Of a stretch of 64,000 nt of DNA, positions 53,761-64,000 are shown piece by piece. Origin of the DNA: Thelonectria olida. Taxonomy: Eukaryota > Ascomycota > Sordariomycetes > Hypocreales > Nectriaceae. The stretch spans positions 310,001 to 374,000 of the forward strand of contig JAGPYM010000014.1 of NCBI GenBank assembly GCA_020736575.1, in the 5' to 3' direction. Each line of letters starts with the position of its first letter. The first letter of the stretch is position 1. A program made the translations under genes and the position numbers. Below the pieces are notes generated by a model. The model ran no database searches and had not been told where the DNA came from. It worked only from the letters and a program-made list of their open reading frames with translations.

Positions 53761-56505
53761 TTAATGTCCTGACTTCGGAGGAGGTGGCAGTCCCACTCTA
53801 TGGGGTGTAAAGCCATCCGGAATGATGTTTGACGGCGAAGGACTTAGGAGGTTCAGCGCCCAAATCGCAATAAACAAAAAGAAAATACGACCGACTGCCG
53901 AAAGCAGAAACGACTTGGCCGATGGTAGTTGCCCGCGCGTCACCCACGAGCCGCTCCAATTTGCCGTCAAACCTGTCATCAGCCCAGTGGCTGGTTCGTT
54001 TCGGACATCGTCAATACTGTCCCGACCTTCGTCTTCCTTCTCTTCCATATTCGACAACGGAATATACAATTCCTCAGTCGCTCCAGATGGTTGACCCACT
54101 ATCATTCTAACAATGTCAACAGTGGCAGAGGATGCGCAGCCGCTGATCCAAATGAACACTGGGGCGATCAGGAGGAGGTCCTTCCATCGAGTTGCAAGGC
54201 TTCCGTCGTTCTTCCAAATACCCGTGAGAAGAACACCCTCCGTGTCAGCCGCTGCGAGGAGGTGACACTGGAGAACATAGAGCTCTAGAGAACACCGGCC
54301 TGCCCATGTGAGGGCTGCCGAATGATAGTTGCGAAGTACCTGGGTAACATTTCGCAACGCCAGATAGGCAAGAACTGGAGCCACTGCGATGAAGGGATGC
54401 CACGGTAGATACGAATCCTGTGTAACCTTCTTCTCGGACCAATTACTATAGAACCCCCCTAGAATCATGGCACTGATAATTCCGAGAGAACATCTCAAGG
54501 GGAGATTCAAGCTGACAGTGCATCTCTGTTTGGCGATGGCTGCGAGCATCCCTGCGTAGGTGATGTACAAGTCATTCCTTAACCGGTTCTCCCAGGTGGC
54601 CCAGTTCCAACGAATATTGAAACATGTGTTCAGAAGGGCAAAAGTCCATTGGCTTGCGGGGGTGTACCTGAAGAAGAAGGTAATGATGGCGGCAGAAAGG
54701 AAGATCTTGGCAAGAACCATTTGAAGATCGTCGTTATACCTCTTGTGGCGAAAGCCGAGAATGGCCCAGACGACGATGAACCAAAAGTTAGCCAAAATGA
54801 CGAAACTGTATTCACTGTAGTCCGAGTTGGTGATATAACATAGCGCACAAGTCAGAAGGTTGAGGCGCAACAGAACGGATGCCACACGCGCAAACGAGTA
54901 ATCCTTCTTGTTCAGGAAGTATGTAGCATGACCAAATCCGGATTGGAAGACGAAGGCAGAGGTGAGAACCCGCGCAAAGATAGCCATAGCAGGCGACCGG
55001 TGGCCCGCCAGCCAGCGATAAGCAAGGAGGGTCAACTGCATCCAGCCCTTCCACTCATCTGTCTGGTCCCGAGATAAAAAGGACTGAGCAGTATTAGCGG
55101 TGGCGGCGTCGAAGCTGGACCGACGAGATGTCGACCTGGAGATGGTAAGGACTGCGAGGATGATCCAGGGAATGCAAAGAAGAACGAAACTCGACGACGA
55201 CCACACTTTCACCTCCTTGGCCATCAGTTGTGTTCGGTCGGCGTAATATGACATGAGTAACGGCAAGACGAAGGCTCCTCCGGTTTGCATATTGAGCAGT
55301 CTGAATCGAGGTGCTGAATTCCGGCAGAGGAGGTCCAGAATCTCGAGGGCAAGGCACACCACGAGGAAGGCCACGCCAATGCCCGCAAAGGCTTGTTGAA
55401 TCATGGGCTTGCCGCCGTAGTCAGTGCAGCAGGTTCGGCTGTAGGGCCACTTTTTAAGCCGGTCGAGTTTGGCGTTACATCGAAGATTGAGGTAGATGTT
55501 AGCCTTCATCTCGGAAACACTGTCGATGACATGAAATCCAGTCACTGTGGGATCAATAATAGTCATGTTGTCGTTGTCACTGACAAGAGGCATGGACCAG
55601 GCGAAGGGGAAGTTGTATTGCTCGTTAACGCGATGGATCCAATTCCGATATGCCCCCAAGTGAAAGCGGGCCTGGGACCTGTTCTGGGCTTTGATTGGAT
55701 CATCGCCCATGTATGAGGGTAGGTTTGGGGGCGCAAAGAAAGCCCGGTTGCCGACACCATCGTGGGGATCCATGGGGGCGGTATAGAAGTCCTTCATGTC
55801 GTATCTCAGAAGATCAGAGAGGGAGTCCAGAGCTGTTTTGTAGTTGTTCATCATCCCAGCTTGATCTTTTCCGAAGGCGAACCAAGCACCGCCGCCGAGA
55901 AGGATCATGGCGGCTCCCTTTTGATCTTCAATGGAAGCTGGAGGGTCCTCTTTCTCGGTCCTAAAGAGTTCGAGCTGGTGCGTGAGAGTCTTCATCTTGG
56001 GTTCATCGTCGGAATGAAGGTAGGGATTCCAGATGTTGATGATGCTGACTCCGTGGTAGGTCATAAGTATGTCGTTGTGTCCCGGGTTGAAGGTTTGATC
56101 CCATTTGGCCTCATCTCGCTCCAACTATACGTTGATTATGGTTGGTGTCTGTACCCGACAGCACGAAGGGCGCAGAGAACTTACGATGCGGGCGAGTCCA
56201 TACGCCACCTGACGATTCAGTGAGTCTCCGGACAAGACGATGCGACGGCCCTCTAAGCACTGGCGCACGTCAATCGACGAGTATTTGTGAAGCATACACC
56301 CATCTGGCTTCCAATCGTTGAAAGTCATCCGGGTTCCATTTTTGGCGGGAGGATCAACCCATTGCCCAGTTTCGAGCAGGGCACGACAGCGATACGGGTC
56401 GTCACCAGGGAAAAGGGTCCAGAAGGCCACAACCGCGAGGAGGAAAACGCCCCAAGCAGTAAGCAGAATCCTGGTGGTGAAGGCTGGCATGCTTGCGATC
56501 GCCAT
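53761..56505 (-). CDS. CAS1: Cas1-type polysaccharide O-acetyltransferase
   Basis: Two exons, 56185-56505 and 53761-56124 (894 aa). A single N-terminal membrane anchor (residues about 12-32) precedes a lumenal PC-esterase/SGNH-like domain with IVLSGDSLNRQV (D94, S95). This is followed from roughly residue 370 by a dozen hydrophobic segments forming the Cas1 acyltransferase domain. The architecture matches Cryptococcus Cas1p, which is needed to O-acetylate capsular glucuronoxylomannan in the Golgi, and the human CASD1 family. In this fungus the acceptor glycan is unknown. Length and order are as expected for the family and no lesion is seen. Confidence 0.88.
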
Positions 56506-57427
56506 AGCTATTCGGGAAGTCGTCTGACATACGGCTTGGCGGCTTGGCGTGGGAAGGGGGGCGAAGAGGAAAGCTTCCTCTTGTGGACGAAACGCTCGGG
56601 CGGGGAGAGAACCAGTTTAAAAGACTGGAAAAAGAACGACTGAGGTGAGGAATGTGAAGATTGGGAGGGGTAGAAAGGAGGGACGGAGAAAAATAAAGTG
56701 AAAATGTAAGCTCGGCAGCTAATAATTATAAGGCTGGATTCCGGAATGAGCGGCCGAGATGGTGCAGCCAACTTGCCATTTGTGAATGCGACCAACAGCA
56801 GCTGGGTGGAGTCCGACTGCCCATTCTGTTGGACCTTTGGAATGTCGTATCAAAATGGTACCAGCCCAAGACACTGGACAGCCCTACATAGTAAGACTGA
56901 GACAAAGATTGCAGGGATGTGGAAAAAGAAGAGCCCAGCCTCGGCTGCCCTTCAGCATGCTTCAGTAAGGGGTCAATATTTGCAGCCACATTTGACCCCT
57001 TAATGGGAAAGGCCATTCATTGCCTTGGGACGACAGAAAAAAGTCGGTCCACATAGCATTCTCCTCTGGTGCCTATCGATCGATAGTCCGATGGATCTTA
57101 ATAGTTCAGCCTGCCACCAACGCGGGCTATCATTCCATTGGGCGTAAAAGGGGCCTTCATAGACGCTGACTTCAGGGGTCCTGGATATTAAGTGTAGTGG
57201 ACGTGGTGCACTTCGCAGGGCGGACCAGCGAGCGGTCAGGGGGATCGCCATGACCTCGGCACGTGCCGCTTGTAGGGATGCAAGGGTTCAGTCTGACAGC
57301 AATAAATCATAAAATAAGTCTAAAAACAAAGCCAATGGATTGTGGAAGTGAACATCAATCATACTACATAAACTTCATACGGACTATGTAAGTGCTCATT
57401 GGAACCTCCACGATGACGGACCCCAGA
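56506..57427. other. Intergenic region
   Basis: Promoter side of the Cas1-type gene and 3' flank of the Rei1 gene. No gene supported. Confidence 0.5.
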
Positions 57428-59138
57428 CTAACCACCGCCCTTCTCGCGGTAGTAGTAGTTCTCGTGGTTGTTGAGCTTGTTTCCGTAAACCCAATCCTTC
57501 TTCTTCGTGTGGAACGTTTCCAGAGTACGGCCTCGCTGCTCAGCTCTTTGCACGCCTCTCTTCTTCTGGTCTGATACGCCAACCATTCCGGCGACGCCAC
57601 GGGGAACTAATTGGCGCCTATCGCCGTTGGTATGTACCAGTTGCTGCTCACCATTTTCCTCCCCGGTTCCATTCTCCCGCTCAGCATCCTCAATGGCTAG
57701 TATCTCCGCCCTCTCCTCAGCCGAAGGGTGATTGTGAAGGTTTTGGCGGAAGTAACGGTTCAGCGAGCGATGACCCACCGACTTACCAGAGGGGAGATGC
57801 AACTCATAGTCATCGTGAAACACGGCATGAGTGTGCTTGTGAGCGTGAGAGTGCCAGCCATCGGCCTGGTGTCGGTGGCGGGGATCGTGGCGAGAATGGT
57901 GGGGATGTTTGTCCAGTCGCTCAAACTGATGGATGTGACCCTCGGCAGGCACGGCAGTAAGATCTTCAGAATCCAAAGACGAAGCTGAGCTGTCCGTCTC
58001 CCAACCATCAGCATCACCTCCATCGATCTCCTCTCCGTCTTCGCCGACAACCTTTGATGCGCGGCGACCACCCAGCTTTGCACCTCCACTAGGTTCGTCG
58101 CCATCATCGGCCTCCTCCTCCTCCTCCTCCTCCTCGCCATCTGAATACGTGCTTCTGAAGTCATAATACTCTCCAATTTCAAGTTGTTCCTCCTCAGTGG
58201 TGAAGGGAATCTTGCAATGGCCCTTGTCCCGCATGTGAGTTTGTACAGCAAAGGTGGTGGACTTGGCCTTGTCACAGAACAGGCACTGATGAGCCTCGCG
58301 AATCTTGGTTTGAAGTTGTTGCAACAACCCGTCTAGGTCCACAAGATATTTTCTTTCGGGGACGAACATTCCATGGAACCGTTCCATATGGTTGGTGTTC
58401 AAGGGCACGCTAGGTGAGGAGTAATTGCAGAAGAGGCAAGACTCGAGAGTCCATGCAGGATCGTTGGAATTGGACTGAACAGGTGTTGCTGAGTTGGAGT
58501 CTCGCTCATTGGCGGTGTCAACCTCACCGGCGACGTTCTCGAGTTGAGGCTTCGATGGTCTCTTGACGGGAGATGGTCGCTGCTGGGCAAGGCTCGCATT
58601 CTGGATGCCTTTAACTATGTGATTGAACTCTTCCTCGGCGTCAGAATCGACCTCACTCCGGCCGGCAGCCAGGGGCTCTCCAAGAGAAAAGCTGGAGCTG
58701 ACGACAGAGGTTGCCTCATCATCAGCCTTCTTGGGCGTAGGTTGCCCTCCTTGGGCCTCCTTCAGCTTGTGTTTGTGGCTGGACAGATGGTTCTGATAGG
58801 CGTTTTCGCTGTAGTAACTCTTTTCGCAAGCGTCGCATACGCGTTCAAAGTAGGCTTTATCAGCCTCGGCGGTGGTGACGGCTCGAGCCTGGAGGACTTT
58901 TTCGGTGAAGACATCGGAGGAAATGGGGGGAAGCGAGGCAACTCGACGCTTGAGGTTGTAGCGACTGAAAGTCGATAGTTAGCAAAGGCATTTGTATTTT
59001 TACAAAAGAAAGCACTTACTGCCAGTCACTCTTCATATGGCCCTTTTGCAAATCAATATTGCGATAGGCGACCTGGCAAGTGTTGCATGTGTAAGGGTGG
59101 GAGGCGGAGGTCGCCGCCGCAGTCTGTGTGGTCGACAT
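57428..59138 (-). CDS. REI1: Rei1/ZNF622-like 60S ribosome maturation factor
   Basis: Two exons, 59020-59138 and 57428-58964 (551 aa). The join gives HMKSDWHRYNLKRRVASLPP, a signature of the family. C2H2-type fingers appear at YTCNTCQVAYRNIDLQKGH, RVCDACEKSYYSENAYQNHLSSH, SCLFCNYSS...HMERFHGMFVPE and QCLFCDKAKSTTFAVQTHMRDKGH. An acidic run encoded by GAG repeats (about 58110-58140) and the C-terminal HTKKKDWVYGNKLNNHENYYYREKGG follow. Rei1 acts in the cytoplasm on pre-60S particles, helping to release and recycle the Arx1-Alb1 export factors. The gene is divergent from the Hul4 gene. Confidence 0.92.
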
Positions 59139-59832
59139 GTTTGCGCCAGTGATAGAGCAGCGGCTCCAAAGGGCTAGGAAGAATACCAAAGAGATCGCAA
59201 TGAAGCCTGACACGATAAAGCCAGTCTTCAGAGATGGAATCTGATCCTCAAGATCTTTGTGTGAGGGGGATTGTGCAATCGAGGGGTCAAGTCGTGGAAA
59301 ATCAAAGTCAGGTTGGTGGGCGTGGCGGGGCACTGATAACAATTAACGTCACCAGAGGCGATAACAGTAATCAGACTTTTTTGTGTCTTCTGATGAGTCA
59401 GCGCCTGAGTGGTTGCGCCTTGCACCTTCCAGCTCCCTCCGAGGATTCCGAGACGGCCAACGGCTGTCAAGTTAACCCGACTCCGGACTACGGACCAGCC
59501 ATAGTTTCGATTCCGGATAGCGGCTCCATTCTCCACTCTCGACCCTAACTTCAACTGATCCCTGACCAACGGGCAGCTTTGTCGTCACGGCCTCGACCGA
59601 TGGCTTGGATGTGGATGACATAAGTGCCTAGCTTAACAATCTCACCCACCAGCATCGATATCAACGACATCCTTCGAAAGAATCATCACAGTCGCGGAAC
59701 AATCACCTAAATCATCTACCAGCTTCGCGTCCTCGGTGAAGCTATACATTGGCCTGACGGAATGACTTAGCAACACGACCCCTTTCGCTCAATCACTGCG
59801 CTCAGCCTCATTCGCTCGCATCGCATCCAAAC
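59139..59832. promoter_or_regulatory. Divergent promoter, REI1 / HUL4
   Basis: 694 nt between the two start codons. No TATA or other named element was identified. An open minus-strand frame at 59228-59569 has no family resemblance. Confidence 0.45.
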
Positions 59833-62800
59833 ATGGCGCGGCAGCGAAGGCCATCATTTCATGCTACGACGCCCGAGGCGATTCGTACGCCCACCGGCCC
59901 TTTGGAAACGTCAGCAGATATAGATCTGCTCGCCGGCCTATGGCAAGAAGCCCCGTTCGTTCGACTACCTCCAGACGCCCCCATCGAGCTCGATGCATAT
60001 GTTCAGGATATCGAAAATCCCAGCCGCGTCTATGCGATCCACAAGGCTAGCCGCAGAAACGATTTTCAACTTCTGGTCGAGAGGTTTGTAGAAAGCAGAG
60101 CGAGCGCATGTTTAGGACATCGACTAATGACAGATTGGGGTAACAGATATATCGTCCAGCTGCGATCCGGCTGTGGCCAATCCGATTGCACCACCCCAAC
60201 ATGTTTCAGCTGCCGGAGGCGTTTGGCGGGCAGAGCCCCTATGCGACGATACAATTCCACGAGTGCCCGAACTTTGGCTATATACATGGCGAGCCAAGAT
60301 GATGCTGAGAACAGATTGTGCCCCAACTTGCAGAAGACCAAGGAACCACCCGCCTCCATGAAGAATCTTATCTTTTCGGCACGATCTCCCTCGCCCTCGC
60401 GTCCAGAATTTAGGAGGTCGAGCCTTAAGGCGTCATCTACTAGGCGCAAAAGCCACGATGGCGATCAACGACAACGACACGCCTCTCAGCAGAGGAAAGG
60501 GCATCCTATCCCGAATAACACTACCCCCCAAGGAGGAACCGAGCTTAAGACCCAACAACTGCTACCACCTACTACGCCTTCGGACGCGACGATTCACGTT
60601 GTTGAAGTTCCCATCAGTAAAGATCATCGGTCATTTGCCGCCAATCTGTTTGGGACAGTGGCTTTCAAAATGCTGGAGTGGCTAACACCACGAGGTATCG
60701 AAGCCATGTCGGAACAGATTTCTAATCTTGAGCGCGACAGCGTTGCAAAAGTTGAACCGGCCTCTCATTCGGAAGAAGAACTACCACCGAGGCCCAGGAA
60801 CCATCGTTATTCCTTGGAATCGCAACCCCAGAACTCGCCGTCAACCACTCGTGGGGCCGATGCTAAACCCAGCCCACCTCAAGTTAACCTCGAGACTGGT
60901 GCTGATCATGGGAAGACGCAACCGGAGACTCCCGCTGTCGATAAAACCAAGTCGCGACACGTATCCATACCGAAATCGCGAAACTCGACGTCGAAGACTA
61001 AGAGAACAGCATCACTAGAACCCTTTCCTCCCGCTCCCCCCGCTTCGGAGGATGGAAAGACAACGATACTCTCCCCACGTCTTAATGGCTTTCATGAAAA
61101 GCCTATACGCCCTAAGACTAATACTACGATTAGCGGTCGGGGAATTCCTGAAGTGCCTACGAGACCTACCTTCTTCGAGAACGTCCCATCACCCAGCCCA
61201 CAACCCCCGCAAAAGGCAAAGCCGGCGCAACCTCCTCTCGACGATGGTCCTCCAAAAGATGCCTCCAGCAACGGCGCGACCATGCAGTCTAAACAGCCAC
61301 GAGTGGAATCCAGCTCTCGAGCAGACGCCGAGAAAGAAAAGCCTGAGGTCCCTGCTTCTTGGATGCACAACGCGCTACCCCAAGCTCTATCCCGTCTCGA
61401 TGTTGAGGTTATTGATTTCATTTGCGATATGTTGCAAGAAGATGGCACATCCGAGAACCAGTTCCACGTTGCAAGCGAGCCGAACGGTCCGTGTCCAAAG
61501 CCACTGCATCCGTCCAAACCATTAAGCAGGCGTCGTTCGAAGAAGGCCAAGTCCTCCAAAAAGCAATGGAGGGATTTCAATGAGCAGACAATTTTCAACG
61601 TACTCAGTAATCCCCGCGCCATCATCGAGTCATTCACCCAAGACGGCAAACTGTACGATTCTCAGACGCTCTGGTATTGTTTGCATCGCCTGAGTCGTGT
61701 GATGCCAAGCCTGGTATTCCACAGCTTATGGATTGCTGCTGGAAGCCTGTTCGTCCCTCCGCCTGGCGTGCAAAACCAAATGCCGGCCAAGAAATCAAAT
61801 TTCGTGCAGCGTTCGCAGACAAGGCTCACCGACGCTGAAGCCAGTCACCTAATGTCTATTTGCATGCATGCTCTAGTAGCTGCTGCACCGATCGTTCCTG
61901 ATTCCAGGACCTTGTACGAACTGTCTCGCATTCGTTCCCTCGGTCTGACTTTGGCCAATTCCGGTGCAGTCGCACGACAGCCAGCCTCTCGCTGCTTGGA
62001 TTATGATGACACATTCACGAACGACCTTGCCATCAGACTGGCACGACGACTGTTCTGCGCAATTACAGCTCGACGCTGCTTCTCAGAGATGGAAACACCT
62101 GGAAAAAGTGATGAGAAGCCTCATTCAAATGCCGACATTTTGGGACACTTAGTGGATCAGCTCGACATTCTCACTGCTGGGTCACCCCGAATTCTCGAGT
62201 TCTCTCAGTCGGAGTATCTCTTGCATGAAACTCGGGTCCCTACAGTACTGTTGGATTGGGCTCGGACCGTTATCCTGAACGAATGGAATGGTCGTCCCGA
62301 CTTCTCAATGGATGGCCCCTTCGGAGGGGCGTTGTCTTTTATTGAGACAATGTGTAAGTTGCTGCCTTCTCTAAACTTCCATTCCAATTAAGCTCGTGCT
62401 GACCACCTTAAATAGATGAGAAGAGGGATCTCCTACTCCTGGGGGACGTCCAATTTCGGGTGGATTATCTGTCGGACCGCTTAGACTCTATCGAAATGCC
62501 GGTAGACTGGCTATCCTTTGAGTCTACACGATGGAGACGGCATGTTCTGGACTATTCTTACATCTTCAGCTCGGAGACGCTCGTTTCCTTGTTCCGCTCT
62601 ATCAACTTTGCAAGAATGAGTCGAATGTTCGAAGAGTCTAGCTCTATTAAGAGTCGAATGAGCGCCATTGTCGACCCTGGAAGTTTGATAACAAACCCTC
62701 ACCACAAAATGGTACTTCAGGATTTACTGCGAACAGCCTCCTCTAAGTACCTGATCCTAGAGATTGGTCGCAGCCATGTGGCTCGAGATGCTTTTGACCA

Positions 62801-63890
62801 ACTTTGGAGACGCGAGGAGCGGGAACTTCTGCGACCTTTGAAGGTCCACCTTGGAGAAGATGGTGGTGAAGAAGGATTCGACTCTGGCGGTGTCCAGCAA
62901 GAATTCTTTCGGCTGGCCATCGCAGAATGCCTTGATCCGAAATACGGTGCTTTTACAGTCGATGAACGAACCCGAATGGTGTGGTTTGCCCCTGGATCAT
63001 TGACTGAAGAGTGGAAGTTTGAACTCGTTGGACTACTCGTGTCGCTCGCCTTGTACAATGGCGTCACCCTTCCCATCACATTTCCAAGGGCCCTGTACCG
63101 GAAAATTCTTGGGAAGCCAGTTGAGGAACTCCATCACATTGCCGATGGGTGGCCGCAGCTGGCTAGTGGCCTCACAACTCTACTCGAGTGGGATGAGAAA
63201 GACGGATTGGTTGAAGATGTCTTCGCCCGGACCTACGAATTCTCAGTATCTGCTTTTGGCAGCAACATCACTCGAGAGATGACAACGGACGGCAATCCGG
63301 CTTGGCCCAAGGCAGCTGCAACTTTGAGTGACGCTACGCCACCAAACACGGCCAACCCAGAGGACGCCCCGATGGTCACAAACGATAATCGAGATAACTA
63401 TGTGAACGACTACATTCGTTATCTGACAGATGTCTCAGTCCGACCCCAATTTCTGGCATTTGAACGAGGCTTTCATGCTTGTTTGGACAAGAAGTCTTTG
63501 TCACTGCTCACCCCTCCTACTCTGCAATCGCTCATTGAGGGCATCCAAGATATCGACATTTCCGAACTCCGAAGATACGCTAGATACGTAGGATGGGACG
63601 CATCTCACCATACCGTGAAAGACTTTTGGTCCATTGTCAAGAGGTTTGACGATCAAATGAAACGCAAGCTGTTGGAGTTTGTGACTTCATCGGACCGTGT
63701 GCCGGTCGGCGGAATGAAGAACCTCCAATTCATTATCCAGAGAAACGGCGAAGAAGGGGAAGGGGGCCATTTGCCCACAGCTTACACTTGCTACGGGACA
63801 CTACTATTGCCGGAATATAGAGACAAAGAGGTGCTGAGGAATCGACTGGGCATGGCACTGGAAAATGCACAAGGATTTGGGTTTGCTTAA
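59833..63890 (+). CDS. HUL4: HECT E3 ubiquitin ligase, Hul4-like, with AZUL domain
   Basis: Three exons, 59833-60083, 60147-62353 and 62416-63890 (1310 aa). The first intron (63 nt, GTTTGT/ACAG) leaves the frame open if retained. Splicing gives LLVERYIVQLRSGCGQSDC, the AZUL zinc domain (GCGQSDCTTPTCFSCRRRLAGRAPMRRYN) known from UBE3A. A long disordered Pro/Ser/Lys-rich region follows (residues about 170-540), then helices and the HECT domain from about residue 930. Catalytic C1278 lies in AYTCYGTLLLPEY, 33 residues from the end, with the usual terminal FGFA. It transfers ubiquitin to substrates in nuclear or cytoplasmic quality control, by analogy to yeast Hul4. Confidence 0.92.
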
Positions 63891-64000
63891 TTGTTATTAT
63901 ATGAGGATACAGCGGTGGGGCGGATATAGGTTAATGGGCAGCGTTAGGCAGACAGCGCACAATGGAGTACAATCAGGAGTAGGATAGTACAGGCGTTATA

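Noticed and set aside
1..64000. CRISPR arrays, bacterial operons or intact transposons
   Set aside because: No regular spaced repeats, transposase or integrase domains or terminal repeats were seen. The gene structure is clearly fungal.

Overview
The window is nuclear DNA of a filamentous ascomycete (Pezizomycotina). The evidence is many short introns (about 45-65 nt, GT-AG, CTAAC/CTGAC-like branch sites), several Zn2Cys6 regulators, fungal transporter and dehydrogenase families, and fungal orthologues of Rei1, Hul4 and Cas1. The style fits a Sordariomycete, but the species cannot be named from the sequence alone. No tRNA, rRNA, CRISPR or intact transposon was recognised. All exon joins are my own predictions, made from splice consensus, reading frame and family resemblance.

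Layout. 1-1.9 kb has no gene. 1.9-4.7 kb holds a secreted PL26-type exo-rhamnogalacturonan lyase with a 44-bp tandem repeat and a TATA box in its promoter. 5.5-12.5 kb holds a Zn2Cys6 regulator, an AATase/condensation-type acyltransferase, a CorA-like membrane protein and a type II haloacid dehalogenase. 13.0-20.3 kb mixes decay and intact genes: a sugar-transporter pseudogene, an intact PhyH dioxygenase and a Zn2Cys6 pseudogene, with a short AT-rich island between the transporter and PhyH.

21.5-35 kb looks like a carbohydrate/polyol utilisation cluster. It has a Dal5/ACS-type permease, a short-chain dehydrogenase, a xylitol-dehydrogenase-like enzyme, a P-loop sugar/nucleoside-type kinase, a second short-chain dehydrogenase, a hexose-type MFS transporter, a small unknown ORF and a regulator whose DNA-binding domain and linker closely resemble Gal4. 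The promoters of both SDR genes and of the sugar transporter carry CGG-N10-CCG elements, and two of these match at 14 of 16 bases. The likely logic is uptake, polyol/ketose interconversion and phosphorylation under one Gal4-like regulator.

35-47 kb holds a secreted phospholipase A2, then a divergent P450 and class I terpene synthase that are both pseudogenes (nonsense codons plus single-base frameshifts), then an intact secreted class II-type heme peroxidase, a Zn2Cys6 regulator and a mitochondrial-looking PhyH protein. I read the P450/terpene synthase pair as a fossil terpenoid cluster.

48-64 kb is mainly conserved biology: a Cys-rich putative GPI protein, a 3.9-kb gene-poor stretch, a GFA/CENP-V protein with an extra N-terminal hydrophobic segment, a Cas1-type O-acetyltransferase, the ribosome-biogenesis factor Rei1 and the HECT ubiquitin ligase Hul4 with an AZUL domain. 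Four decayed genes, each with a one-base loss and most with nonsense codons explicable by C-to-T change, are the most unusual general property of the window.
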